DNA of 64,000 bases from the NCBI GenBank assembly GCA_025084515.1, contig JAJAGP010003240.1, positions 1 to 64,000 of the forward strand. The letters run 5' to 3'. The notes under the pieces are model-generated. The model was not told where the DNA came from. It worked only from the letters and a program-made list of their open reading frames with translations, and ran no database searches. The DNA is from Ancistrus triradiatus. Taxonomy: Eukaryota; Chordata; Actinopteri; Siluriformes; Loricariidae. Position 1 is the stretch's first letter. Each line of letters starts with the position of its first letter. Positions 22,930 to 34,841 of this stretch are shown here, piece by piece. Position numbers and translations under genes: made by a program.

Positions 22930-25370
22930 TATTTTAAATTAAGCATTTGTGTTGACTCATTTTAAAGAAAACAGTGAGCAACTAGTGGGTCAGTGATTAC
23001 TGAAATTCCTAACTCTGGGGGAGAAGAGCTTTAAATGGGGTTTGGCTTAATGGCGGGGGGTTTCCAAAGCTCAGCAAATGTGAAAACATGCAACGCTCAG
23101 CTTCACCACTACCCCCCAAAGACCCAGCCACAAATGAACAGAATAAACAATGCGCTGTTCTTCTGTTTTCCTTAGATCAAGTTTTGTAGATTAGACATTT
23201 GGTCAAGATAACGCGGTCATCAGCTCTCGGAGAGTTATTTTACTTCTTAACTCAATGAAAGTACACTAAATCCAAAGCTCTCAAGTTTAGGTAAAACAAA
23301 AAAATAATTTTAACGAGCCATGATTATATGGATAACCCATAGTTTCGACGTTTCATAAGTAAACAGTTTCTAACAGGTGTGATATAAATGCAGACCGAGC
23401 TGACTATTGCGGTAGAGCTATTTTGGGTCTTGTTTGACATGTTTTGCTTCATTTGTTTTGGTCAAATTGTACGTTTCATATTTTTGCCGTATGTTTCAAA
23501 ATTTCTTCATTCAAATGTGCAGAATGATAGTTGTTAGGGTAGTTTTAGTGTTTAGCTATACAATTTAAAACGTTATGACGCTTTTGGTTTTCGTTATGCA
23601 GCTATATCACTGTGTATTTTCACAATGGTATGTTGTTGTAGTAGGCTATATAATGTGTCCTTACTTAAAATGCACAACAAGGTCCAAGATTCAACCTAAA
23701 TATAAGCTAACATTATAACATTCAAATAAAACATTTCTTATATTTATGTTCTTCCATGGAAAGATTTTTGGTTACTTCTAAATTAATAATACGCGTAATT
23801 AGAGGCGCCCAAACATTTGCAAAATGCTATAGCATATATCCTATAAACATCATTGTCTACTACAAGAAAACGTTTGGAGATATTTATTAAAATGATCCTA
23901 TCCCTCTTTTTCTTGAGCAGAGTTTGAAATCCCAGTAAGCAAAAGTGGATCTGTCTCTGCAGCCCATACCTGGCTTTGTCCATTTGTCCCTTTTGCCTGT
24001 CAGTTTGCTGGCATTGTAGGAGGTCGACGGGTTATATTCTTTTCCCCAAATGGAGCCGCGATGTCTATCAAGCCCCCATTAGATGTTCATTAAATTGGTG
24101 TGGTGAGATATTTTGCACCCGCTTAACGGGCCGAGGTGCGAACGCGTGCTTCACGAAAATACAAGCGAGCAGAGTTAACGCTGATCTGAGGTCAGGTGGA
24201 GCCGCGTGCTCTATAGCTGTTCTGGTAGCTGTACCAGCTGTACTGATCACAGATCAGTTCTTAGTGCAGTAACTGACTATAGAGTGAACGACTGAATATT
24301 TACTTTATTCCAATCGTTTTTATAGTAGCTGAAGTGAAACTCGGACACTTTGCTCACAATGTTACTCAAACGTCTTATACTGGATCGCAATTCTGGTCAT
24401 AATCGGCCGGTGTCATCTTTAGTCCTATAGCCTACAACTTATTTGTTTAGATTTAGTAATTATGCAGAATCTCTTATATTGACACTATTGGAAGTTTACC
24501 TGTTGGACATTGTATGATATGTCTATGGTCTTGTAAATGTTATAATGTTCTGATTTTATGTACAGCACTGTGGGTCAAATGCTGTTGTTATGAAGTGCTA
24601 AATACTTTTGACTTCCTTTTTACTTATTTACTCTTCTCCAGAACTATGTATTACTATATACAATCCTATCAACTGTTTATTTTAAGTTTTTAAGGTGTTT
24701 ATTTTAAGGCCTTGCACAAGGGCCAAATAATGGCAGCTTGGCAGTGCTTTGATTTGAACATGGGTAATCCTTGGATCATATTGTGGACCATCAATCTGCT
24801 CAGCCTTAAGCAACTTGCATATTATATCTCCCTCAAATCTTAGACCGTTCATTTGTTTTTCATATATAGGCTACTTACTCTAATTCAGGGGAACCAGGGC
24901 CTAACCGGTACCTCAGGGTGCAGGGCAAGTACCAACCCTAGACAAGGTCCATTGCTTGACACATTTGACACATACAGGGACAATTTAAAGATTCATATGT
25001 AGTTTATCTCTCAAAATAATGTGTCAAATATGTTCATTCCCCTACTATATTTCCAGAGAGACAAAACACAGCTAACACACTCGCAATGTGTCCACTTCAG
25101 CCTACTTAACTAAGTAACCCTTTTATATATGAACCCTCTCTTGCTTTACCCCCTCTGACGAGCTTCTCACAGATGGTGTCTAAGTTTGCCCCTCTGTGTT
25201 TTTGCAATAACCTTGCGGTACTAGATTTCTCACCCTCACGCTGTTCCGCTCTGTTTATACAACTGGGGAAGCCTTCACACCCAAATGTCCTTTAGTGCCC
25301 CGATCATTTTGGCAGATGGGCTCCCTATATGTCGTCACGACAACATCCCGCCCCCAATCCCCCCCGCGGC
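22930..25370. other. Repeat-poor upstream region of ripply
   Basis: About 2.4 kb before the ripply promoter carries no coding gene. It holds one decayed SINE fragment near 24714-24790 and one repeat fragment near 24890-24990. Short G/C- and CpG-richer islands (about 22990-23120 and 24040-24260) contrast with the transposon-filled DNA further left. This looks like regulatory flanking DNA, but conservation cannot be tested here. Confidence 0.4.
23375..23382 (+). promoter_or_regulatory. Candidate T-box half-site upstream of ripply
   Basis: The octamer AGGTGTGA matches the core half-site bound by T-box factors such as Brachyury and Tbx6. It sits about 2.0 kb upstream of the ripply TATA box in a stretch without obvious transposons. 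Ripply genes are known targets of Tbx6 and Mesp factors, so the placement is plausible. A single 8-base match is weak evidence. Confidence 0.3.
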
Positions 25371-25377
25371 GCTGTTC

Positions 25378-25385
25378 TATATAAG
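25378..25385 (+). promoter_or_regulatory. TATA box of the ripply gene
   Basis: TATATAAG is followed by a G/C-rich stretch and lies 135-142 bp upstream of the ripply ATG. Transcription would then start near 25410, giving a 5' leader of about 110 bases. The flanking bases are locally rich in C and CpG compared with the AT-rich surroundings, as expected for a regulated developmental promoter. Confidence 0.75.
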
Positions 25386-25519
25386 TAGGGCGCTCGGCTC
25401 TCCTAGCCATTCATTCCGCTTGACGCTCTTCGTGTTTGGATCTACCTGGGGGATTTAAAAAGCTCAAAGCAGCAGGATTCGTTCTTTTCCTTATTTTGGA
25501 CTAGCTGAAAGAAAGAGAG

Positions 25520-27086
25520 ATGAATTCCGCGTGTCTCGTCTCTAGCCAGACTCCTTTCTCCAGCGCTCCGGCTTTCATGAACCCCGTGCAATCATCCGTC
25601 AGCAGGTGAGCGATCAACCTCCTACATTACTACCTAAGCACTAAGCAGGCTTTCGATTATGAAGTAACACGCATTCATATGATTAATAGATGGTAGCCTT
25701 CATTTAGAACGATTTATAGACATGTTTGAAATCGGGATGATAGACCATGTATCATTCAGAACCATATTCAAGTGTTGTTTTAGGTAACCTACATTTATAT
25801 CACTATATATAGTCAGTTACTTCAATTCTCAGATCTTCAACCTACTATTCAGAAGTGAGTTTGACTGAGCATGGGGTTTGTGTCTTCTTCACAGCAGGAC
25901 CGTCCTGTGGAGACCATGGCTCGTGACTGATCACGATCAACAGCCTAAATGCAAGAGGAGCAAGCTGGCTTGTGTAAGTTCTCTCATTCACCCACCATTA
26001 ATTAGGAGGATTAAGTGTGTTTGTGCAATAACATTTACTAGCAGCAAAGTGTCTTGCAAACTGAGTGTACAGTTGTGCCTGACTGGATTCTTACCACATA
26101 TAAAGACAGCAATGAATCAGTCAGCAATGAATAACTGAATACTAAAATGAACAGCAATCCATTGAACTACAACATTGTTGGAAGTAAACAGGCATGTGGA
26201 GTGCATTTGAAACAGTATGTCAGAGCAGAATGTGTAACTGTCAAGCTGTTTTGCTGACACAGAGCCAACTGTGCAAGACCAACTGTAGCGCAGACACTTT
26301 GCCATATGGCACCACTGCCTGAGCCAGAGTGAGAACTCAGAATTGGCGCCCAGCACGGAGGTGTAGAGCGAATAGCTTCCAGCCTGCTAGCACATGCCTG
26401 CCAAGATTAGTAGACACCTCTGGCTCCAGGGAGACTGTTTGGGCCACATTCCCACTCTTAACCTGACACCTACCAAGTCACAGCTACTACATTCTACATA
26501 GCCCAAGGTGCTACATTGCTTTGTTGCTTTGTAGCTGGCACTGATAAACACACTAATAAATGCTGGGCAGGAGTTTGTGGTGGTGGTGGTTGTTTTGAAA
26601 ATGTATTCTTACACCTCTTGTCTTTCTCTTTATAGCCTTATTCCCAGCCAGCAGTGCCAAGCAACACCACAACAGATGGCAAAACTCAGCCTTTCCAGCA
26701 CCCTGTCAGGTCAGTACTCTTTTTGGTTAAGCAACATACTTGAGTAGGTCAGGTTTTGGCCTGTGAAACTATAATCTCAGTTTGGGAATAAAATTTTTCT
26801 TGGCGTAGAAGTAAAATTCACTGTCAAGTCAAGGGAATGCATCATTAAATATTCATTATGTTTTCATTACAGACTCTTCTGGCCAAAGTCCAAGTCATAT
26901 GACTACCTCTACAGTGATGGTGAAGCACTGCTGAGAAACTTCCCAGTGCAGGCAACCATTTGCTTCTATGATGAGTCTGACAGTGAGGATGAGGACGAGG
27001 ACGATCAGGATGAGTGGGAGGAAGATGACGACGATGATAACAAAGAGTGCCTCAAACCTCAGAGTCATTTCACCACCTACAACTGA
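25520..27086 (+). CDS. ripply1: Ripply-family transcriptional co-repressor, probably Ripply1 (4 exons)
   Basis: The coding exons are 25520-25605, 25898-25973 (or from 25895), 26636-26709 and 26873-27086. They join in frame to a 149-residue protein, and every intron is GT-AG. The protein has the two hallmarks of the family: the tetrapeptide WRPW at about residues 33-36, which recruits Groucho/TLE co-repressors, and the Ripply homology (Bowline-DSCR) region at about residues 76-117, including LFWPKSKSYDYLYSDGEA and NFPVQATI, which contacts T-box factors. Known family role: in the nucleus it converts Tbx6-type activators to repression and sets somite boundaries. A strongly acidic tail (about residues 113-135) follows, ending at TTYN. 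The start ATG lies about 135 bp downstream of a TATA box. Ripply1 rather than Ripply2 is inferred from the length, close to human RIPPLY1, and from the nearby prrg3, since both human genes are X-linked. The family call is firm and the paralogue call is moderate. Confidence 0.93.
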
Positions 27087-27484
27087 GTCCATAATCTGTT
27101 ACTAGAGAACACTGTTGTAGAGCGACACCCATGATTCTTGATATGTTTCACACTTTCTGACAGGGCTACTGTTTTTTGACAAAGAAGAAATACTGATACT
27201 GCAGCACAAACACAACCTGCACAGTGATTTTGTACTACAAATGCCAGGTTCTGAAAAACTAGAACCTCTTTGGAACTGAAACATACTATTCAAAATTTCC
27301 TCTGGAAATTGCATAATGGCAAGAAAATGATCCCATATTGGGTTGAATGTTTCTCAGGGTCTCTGCTTTGTTTTGTATGTGAGATTCCTTACCCTGTATT
27401 TTATTTCCCTTGGTTCCCCTAATTTATGTTGTGTACATATCTATATATTTATGTCCTATTTTTATACTTTTGTGCATTTGACAC

Positions 27485-27490
27485 AATAAA
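27485..27490 (+). terminator. Poly(A) signal of ripply
   Basis: A canonical AATAAA lies about 400 bases after the ripply stop codon, in an AT-rich 3' UTR that runs without repeats from the stop. This makes it the probable end of the transcript. Confidence 0.7.
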
Positions 27491-28380
27491 CTATATATAA
27501 AATGAAAGAACGCTGTTTGTTTTGTAAAATATGTCTATTCAAGTTTTATTGAAGCACCTCTCTTAATCTCTGGTATCATCAACCTCTTTGAAGTTAGCTG
27601 ACCTTATCTGCTTGGCCACGTAGAGTCTGTTTTGTGTCTGCTTGATTTTAAGTGTAGTAGAAGAGAAAAGTGGCCATACGCTGTGGACAGTGTCAAAGGT
27701 TAAAGGATTCAGCTTACGCCTGGTGTCACAGGTCATATACACCACATCTGAGCACGATGCACAAACGGGTACAAAGGAACTTAATGTTTACCTGTTTGGC
27801 TTTTTATCTCTGCAACAAGTGTATGGGGCAATATATTCAGTCTAGCAAGGGTCAAATAATATGGTTCGGCTTCTGAGAATACAAAGTGGCAGACTTTGTT
27901 TTAGCCCGGTTTATTTATTGATGATGCCACCATCCATTTGCTTCAACCCAAGTTCTGTTTTTCTCCACATCAAAATGTGATGGGTATTAATACTGCAGTG
28001 GGCTATTTCTGGTACAAAGTAGGACTCCAACAACATTATTCCCACAGCATGTGTAACACAAATGTGTCATAGATAAGCTACATCACTGACCTAATAAAAT
28101 TCAATGTGAAGAAGACCGGATGCAGGGAAATGTAGTCTTTTAACGTAAGGTGTGGCAGGGGAAGATACCCCTCAATGTCTTACCCAGCTCAAAAGAAATT
28201 ATACAGTCTGTTCCTCTACAACCAGACTGAAAAGGAAACAAAATAAACGTTACATCGTAGCTGCAAAGCACTTTCTCCCAACGCACACAATGCTTGTCTG
28301 TGTGCAAACTACAGTACCCAAAACATTTATTAGGCTTTCATTCCACAGGGATGACTTTGTGCGTCCAAAATAATCAACCG
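27491..28380. other. Intergenic DNA after ripply
   Basis: I see no coding exon and no recognisable transposon here. The short open frames have no family resemblance and overlap one another in different frames. Confidence 0.4.
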
Positions 28381-28384
28381 AGAT

Positions 28385-28525
28385 TTTATTGGTCAAACAG
28401 AAGAAGCGTGGCGCTCCTATTGGTCGGTTCAGCTGTCAATCAACTGATGTGCGTGACTCATGTGGATGCTCTCTCGGCGAAATCAGGGATGGAAGGGATC
28501 AGCAGTCGTAACGGCGTGGAAGGTA
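28385..28525 (+). promoter_or_regulatory. Possible CCAAT-type promoter and first non-coding exon
   Basis: Two ATTGG motifs (inverted CCAAT boxes) occur about 30 bases apart, in 28388-28425. CpG-rich sequence follows, then a plausible splice donor (GGAAG|GTAGGG) near 28522. prrg3 has at least one non-coding exon upstream of its first coding exon at 34842, so this could be its promoter. The link is inference and no transcript evidence is available. Confidence 0.3.
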
Positions 28526-29223
28526 GGGATTTCTTTTAACTCGGTGTAACCGCATTGGGTTACAAAGCATTCGGTTTGTTGTCTGTTGATAATTAGGAGT
28601 AATATAAACACATTTCTTTTATATTTAATAGCGCTCAGGGTAAGGAGTTATGCTACCAGTTTCTCGGCTGTAAGAGTGAGTCTGCATGGCTCGATTAATA
28701 TTTTATTCGCTTTAGTACGGAAGGCTTTTGGTACGGGAATGTCGATTTGATTTACTTTTCATGCACGTTTAAAGCTTTTGACACACAACCGACAAACGCT
28801 TCCACCCGACAGAAGGCGAATTAAATAATAACATGCACATGGCATTTAAAGCTTCCATTTATTACTAAGAACGGTCTATTCGGTAGCTATGGGTACAACA
28901 GATAGACAAAAGAAACGTAAACTTTTACTGTAGGTCTCGAAAAGCAGCATATGTGGGTTAAATGGTGAAAAAATGGAGCCTATTGTGTTGATAGGCTCCC
29001 GCTGCTACATAACAGAGATATAAATTTAGACGGCAAACGCTAACGGCACGTCCACCTCGACCCGTCTCTATGGCAACCTCCTCTCTTGCCCCTCCTCTCG
29101 TATCTGTGCCAACGTATGAAATGCGGAAATCCGTTCACAGGTCAAGCGAATAATCACAACTTCAGTCAGAGTGAGCAGACCAGCAGGAGATTGGATTTCT
29201 GACTCAGTCCTATATATACTAAC

Positions 29224-29226
<3 letters not shown>

Positions 29227-29287
<61 letters not shown>

Positions 29288-29333
29288 GTGTGTGGTTGTG
29301 TGTGTGTGTGTGTGTGGTGTGTGTGTGTGTGGC
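29227..29333. repeat. (AT)n(GT)n microsatellite
   Basis: About 28 AT units run into interrupted GT units directly at the broken left end of a Tc1 copy. Confidence 0.95.
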
Positions 29334-29335
29334 TG

Positions 29336-30429
29336 GAATTCCCAGCCATGTTCCATTCTTCAATGCTCTCACTGATGGAAGGAGGTTTTTGGCTTAAAAT
29401 CTCACGATACATGGCCCCATTCATTCTCCCTTAAGACGGATCAGTTGTCATGTCCCCTTTTGCAGAAAAAACAGCCCCAAAGCATGATGTTTCCAACCAC
29501 CATGCTTCACAGTAGGTATGGTGCAACTCAGCATTCTTGTTCTCTCCAAACATGACGAGTTGAGTTTTTACCAAAAAGTTCTATTTTGTTTTTATCTGAC
29601 CACATGATATTCTCCTAGTCCTCTTCTGGATCATCCATATGCTCTCTGGCAAACTTTCAGACGGGCCTGGACATGTGACTGGCTTAAGCAGGGGGGACAT
29701 GCCTGGCACTGCAGGATCTGAGTCCCTCTCAGCGTAGTGTGTGTTACTGATGGTAGCCTTTGTTTCTTTGGGTCCCAGCTCTCTGCAGGTCATTCATCAG
29801 GTCCCTCCGTGTAGTTCTGGGACTTTTGCTCACCGTTCTCGTGATCATTTTGACCCCACGGGATGAGATCTTGTGTGGGGCCCCAGATCGAGAGATATTA
29901 TCAATAGTTTTGTATGTCTTCCATTTTCTTACAATTGCTCCCACAGTTGATTTATTTCACACCAACCTGCTTGCCTATTGTAGATTCACTATTTCCCAGC
30001 CTGGTGCAGGTCTATAATTTTCTTCCTGGTGTCCTTTGACAGCTCTTTGGTCTTGGCCATGGTTGAGTTTGGAGTCTGACTGTTTGAGGCTGTGGACAGG
30101 TGTCTTTTATATAGATAACGAGGTCAAACAGGTGCCATTAATACAGGTAACGAGTGGAGGACAGAAGAGCTTCTTAAAGAAGAAGTTACAGGTCTGTGAG
30201 AGCCAGAAATGTTGCTTGTTTGTGGGTGACCAAATACTTATTTTCCACCATGATTTACAATTAAATTCTTAAAAAAAAACATACAATGTGATTTCCTGGA
30301 TTTTGTTTCTCATTTTGTCTCTCATAGTTGAAGTGTGCTTATGATGAAAATTACAGACCACTCTCATCTTTCTAAGTAGGAGAACTTGCACAATCAGTGG
30401 CTGACTAAATACTTTTTTGCCCCACTGTA
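29336..30429 (-). mobile_element. Left-truncated Tc1 copy
   Basis: The same family as 19070-20669, with the intact right end TTTTTTGCCCCACTGTA. The left third, including one terminal repeat and part of the catalytic domain, is missing and is replaced by the microsatellite. Transposase remnants on the minus strand include the HTH region (IVRKWKTYKTIDN) near 29744-29944. Confidence 0.85.
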
Positions 30430-30468
30430 TATATATAGTTTATGTATAGTATGTGGACTGTATATATA

Positions 30469-30970
30469 CACACTCACCGGCCACTTTATTAAGGATACAT
30501 GTTCAACTGCTTCTTAAAGCAAATATTTAATCAGCCAATTACATGGCAGCAACTCAGTGCATTTTGGCGTGTAGACATGATTAAGATGGTCTGCTGAAGT
30601 TCAAACTGAGCATCAGAATGGGGAAGTAAGGTGATTTAAGTGAATTTTAACGTGGCATGGTTGCTGGTGCTAGACTGGCTGGTCTGTGAAATGCTGATCT
30701 ACTGGGAATTTCACACAAAGCCATTTCTAGGGTTTACAGAGTGTTGTCTGACAAAGAGAAGAGAAAGTGTCATGCTTTGATTTCACTGTACTCAGATGGC
30801 CTCCACAGCCACCAGATCTCAAAGCATCAGAGCACCTTTGGTATGTGATAGAACAGGAGATTCACATCATAGATGTACAGCCGACAAATCTGCAGCATCT
30901 ACGTGATGTTATCATGTCCATATGAACCAAAATCTCTGAGGAATGTGTCTAGCACCTTGTTAAATATATG
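30469..30970. mobile_element. Tc1-like element remnant (CACTCACCGGCCACTTTATT end)
   Basis: The left end ACTCACCGGCCACTTTATTA is followed by CAACTCAGTGCATTTTGGCG. The interior contains the decayed reading CCACCAGATCTCAAAGCATC, corresponding to the transposase DLNP region. The right end is missing. A related element with both ends is at 56759-57836. Confidence 0.7.
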
Positions 30971-31008
30971 CCCACAAAGAATTACGGAAGAAACCAACAG
31001 GAAACCAA

Positions 31009-31305
31009 TAGGGGCGACGTGGTGGCTCGGTGGGTAGCACTATTGCCTCACAGTGAGCAGGTTCTGGGTTTGAACCCAAGAGGAATGGTCTGGGTTCATT
31101 ATGTGTGGAGTTTGCATGTCCTCCCTGTGTCCGCGTGGGTTTACTCCAGGTGCTCCGGTTTCCTTCTACAGTCCAAAGACATTCACTAGGTTAATTGATT
31201 ACACCAGAAGTGGCCCTAGTGAGTGTGTTTGTATGAGCATGCCTGCAACTCTCCTGCGACCCTGTCCAGGATTAAGAGGATAGGAAAGTGAATGAATGAA
31301 TGAAT
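31009..31305 (+). repeat. Interspersed repeat with tRNA-like head
   Basis: It starts ACGTGGTGGCTCGGTGGGTA, continues GAGTTTGCATGTCCTCCCTG and ends in a GAATGAATGAATGA run. It is the best-preserved copy of this family in the window. Confidence 0.8.
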
Positions 31306-31319
31306 ATAACCAATAGGGG

Positions 31320-33850
31320 TCCAACGTGGTACTAGCAAAGTGTACCTAAAGAAGTGGCCCATGAGTGTGTATCACTCTCATTCACAAATTGGATTTGATT
31401 GCTAAATCCAATAGGTGGATCAGGGTGATACGCCTCTAATGGGAGCAGCCAAAAGAGGAAGAAGATTGTATCTCTGCCTGTTGCAAGTGCAAGGTCCTTT
31501 GTCTTTGTGGTGAGATGATTTGGTTCAGTTAAAACTAGGAAAAAAGCCGTATACAGTATGATATGCACATACTGGTGTGCAAAGTCCAACCAACAGCAGC
31601 AGTGCACATAAATACATTTAAAAACAAAACACGAAATTAAAGACTGGAATAATAAAAGTTTGTAACTCTGACTGGACACTGCCTTTATATAAATCATAAA
31701 CCATTTTGCAATCTCAGTGTTGTTCCCGATAACTTGCTATCTTTCTTTTTCATTACCATAGCAACCAATTTCGGTATGCGTCTGCAAGTGACTACAGTCT
31801 ACTGCAGTCTGCACAGACTAAAGTAAGAACTGACAACAAGACTTGGCCTCTTGTAATTTGCAGTGTGGTCCAAGTACTGGAGAAAAAAGTCCAAATGCCC
31901 TGGAATCTGATCGTAGGCTTAAGTTTTCTTTGCTACCATCATCTCTAAACTGCTCACTTGATGCGTAGACTTGGCTTCTTATAAAGCTACTTAGCTACGA
32001 TGTCTATTGTTAAACATGCTGTGTAAATAATATTACATTTACTGTAACAAGCACAGGCGCATCACGTCCCATGGCCTCTCTCAATGTACTATTTATATTA
32101 CAGCAACAAATCCACCAAATCCTACTTTTAATTACTGTGTCATTAGTACAAGTTAAAACTACCTACAAGATCTTTTTTTTTTTATAATGCTATTATGAAA
32201 GTGTATAGAAGACAACGTTTGTTCTACAATTAAGGAAAAACTTAATCTGCCACATCACCAAAGGCCTAGGTTTGAGTCCTGGCCTGGCTGCTGACTCCAT
32301 GAGTTTGAAAGACATCCATTAGATCAAATTCCAAATACATACGTTAGGTCAACTGCACATTTTATTTTTGCTTTTGTTTCTGGCACATTGGTAGTGTTAG
32401 AGCAGCAAAATAACTGTCTAAGAAACTTCATTTATGTAGAAGAAACGATACTTGGCGGAATTTCCAGGTGTCAGGGCAATAATTGGCTACTCCACCACCT
32501 CAGAGATCTGGTTTTGAGTTCCAGTGTTTCCTTTCAGCCAATCCAGTGACACAGGGATCATTGGTCATGTCTGAGAAAGAGGAGGCCGGACAGTGGAATC
32601 ATGCTGAGCCCTGCAGTGGGCTGACTTCTCACTCAGGGTGTTCTTCTGGTTGCACCCAGTAGATTGTGGGATAGACCCACCCGTGACCCTGACCAGGAAA
32701 ATGGGGTTAAATAGGGAGAAAAAAACAATTGGTGGATGTGCTGGGAGCAGTTCATCTCACCTGGCAGTCCTCCTGTCTGTATTTTATTCCAGTAACTTTA
32801 CAAGGGCTCAGCTTTACAGTCTACAGGCATTCAGGCAGGTAGAGTTCATCCAAAGTTAATTAGACTGTCTGTCTGCAGACTGAGTCCTATACCAGTGTAC
32901 ATTACACTACTAAAACTTGGCATTAAAATCTGTGAAGATCCAGCAAACAGTAGATGTGCTGACATTGCTTCAGTTGGAATAGTTTGGAACTCAGTAGTAA
33001 GTGCTCCAACAAAGGTTAGATTATTTTATGCCTTATGTGCTTCAGCATTTCCTGGTTCCATTCTTTGAGCTTGCGTGCCCTTTTACTTCCCGGCTGATCT
33101 GTTGTCACCCCTAGATGTTTCCTCTGCATTACAAAAGTTGAACAGGGGTGCATTTCCCAGACTTACGTAGTTGGAGCAATGCAGCTACGTTATGTTTAGC
33201 AACTATGCTTTTGAGAAACACACCCAAGTGTAGCTGTGGAAGGCTGGCGAGCTGACTGGTGCCATAAGATTCCTACATCCCCTAAGTGAAAAGGGTGTCT
33301 ACCAGGGGTGATTCTAGGATCAAAGCTTTAGGAGTGCTCAGCATCCAGTGAGACCAGCTCCCCCACCACCACTCATTTAAAAAAAAGTACATTTTAACAT
33401 ACTTTTGGATGATCTTTTCCGCTCTTCTGAAAGATAAACACTGACAAACTTACATTAATGCTGCCCCATCAGCCAAAAAGCTATCACATGGATCATACCA
33501 TTTGCAAGGTAAGAGGGGACTGCTGCATTTTTTATGTTAAAATATTATGTTTAAACCATATACTTTGTATGCCTTTAACATATTTTTAGTTTATCAGAGA
33601 CAGACTTCTGTTTATAAAATGAAAAAAAAAAAGACTTTTTACTATTTGTAGGGGTTCTGAGACCCCTAAAATGGGGCTAGACATGCCTTTGGTGTCATAT
33701 AGTACTTTGGCCATGATTTTAAAAGATAATTACTGCATATGACACGGGTTCTTACACCTATTATGACGATAAAATAATTCATATCTGCTACTTTATGATG
33801 TATGCCTTTAGAGTTTGTTTTGTTGTGCTGTGGCCACTGGTGGGTTGCAG
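31320..33850. other. Intergenic DNA left of prrg3
   Basis: No exon with family support is visible. A few repeat-like fragments (near 32500-32700) are too decayed to assign. An undetected 5' UTR exon of prrg3 could lie here. Confidence 0.35.
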
Positions 33851-33857
33851 AGTGACA

Positions 33858-33975
33858 TCATTCATTCAGTCATCTTATCCACTTCATCCTCGGTCAGGGT
33901 CGCAGGAAGTCCGGCAACATAATGTGTAAAGCCTGCCTTTGCTGGTCAAGGTTTTTGGGATCCAGTGCCAATCCT
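33858..33975 (-). repeat. Fragment of the GAATGAATGA-tailed repeat
   Basis: It shows TTCATTCAGTCATCTTATCC and GGTCAGGGTCGCAGG in the minus orientation. Confidence 0.5.
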
Positions 33976-34492
33976 GGAGAATACAGGGCACAGCTGTAAG
34001 CGTGAACGGGGATATAAGTTCTTAAAATGGTTGGACATGGGTAGCTGTTGCAGGATGACCCCCGACTGGCCATTCTTCCTTCAGACACAGCTCTCAGCAC
34101 TTCTAGGTATATGTAGGTCAAGCTGGCGCGGTGCTTGTAGTATGTAAATGCTTTTCACGTCTCTGCTTGTGTCAGTGTCCTAAAGGTGTCCATGTGCAAC
34201 ACAGACCAAAATGTAGTTCCGACTTGTGCACATAGTTAATGCAGAGTAAATCGATATTCATAAAAATATGTAAACAAAACATGAAAGTATGAAATAAATA
34301 ATATTTATAGCAGCAAAAATACACATGCTAAAATTTAATTTGACCAGCTGTTTACAGCTGCAACATCTGGAAATTATTATTTCCTATTATAATTTGTTAT
34401 ACAATAATTGTTAAGACCTTGATTGCTAAAGCAAGCGGACGTTGATCGGCTGGTCCTTAAGTGGTGCTTGCCATTGGTATAGTTTGTAATAG

Positions 34493-34575
34493 TGGGGATT
34501 GTGGTAGCCTAGCGGTTAAGATTGTATCAGTTGTAAGTCACTCTGGATCAGGGCGTCTGCTGAATGCCCTTACCC
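34493..34575 (+). repeat. Internally deleted tRNA-derived SINE
   Basis: The head TGTGGTAGCCTAGCGGTTAA is joined directly to the tail GTATCAGTTGTAAGTCACTC and GGGCGTCTGC. The middle (box B to TGCCACTGTTGGG) is absent. Confidence 0.7.
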
Positions 34576-34841
34576 AGAGCTGTAGATGTAAACTCGGGAA
34601 ATAAAATAGAATAGAAATAACGTAGAAGAGTTCATTTTGACAGCACAGACATCAGGTAATTTTTATGCAGTAGTATTTTTTATATTTCATGTGGTGCCAA
34701 ATTTACAGGAGTCAAACTTACTTATTTTTATTTCTCTTCTCTGCTTTTTGGCTTTTAAACATTAGAACTTGGGAACTAGGATGTCTGTTATCATGTGATG
34801 CTGTAACATGTACCTCTGTTAATGTGTCCTATTCTCCCCAG

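Noticed and set aside
31332..31697. 121-codon minus-strand open frame
   Set aside because: Hydrophobic but without a recognisable family, and no supporting splice or promoter signals.
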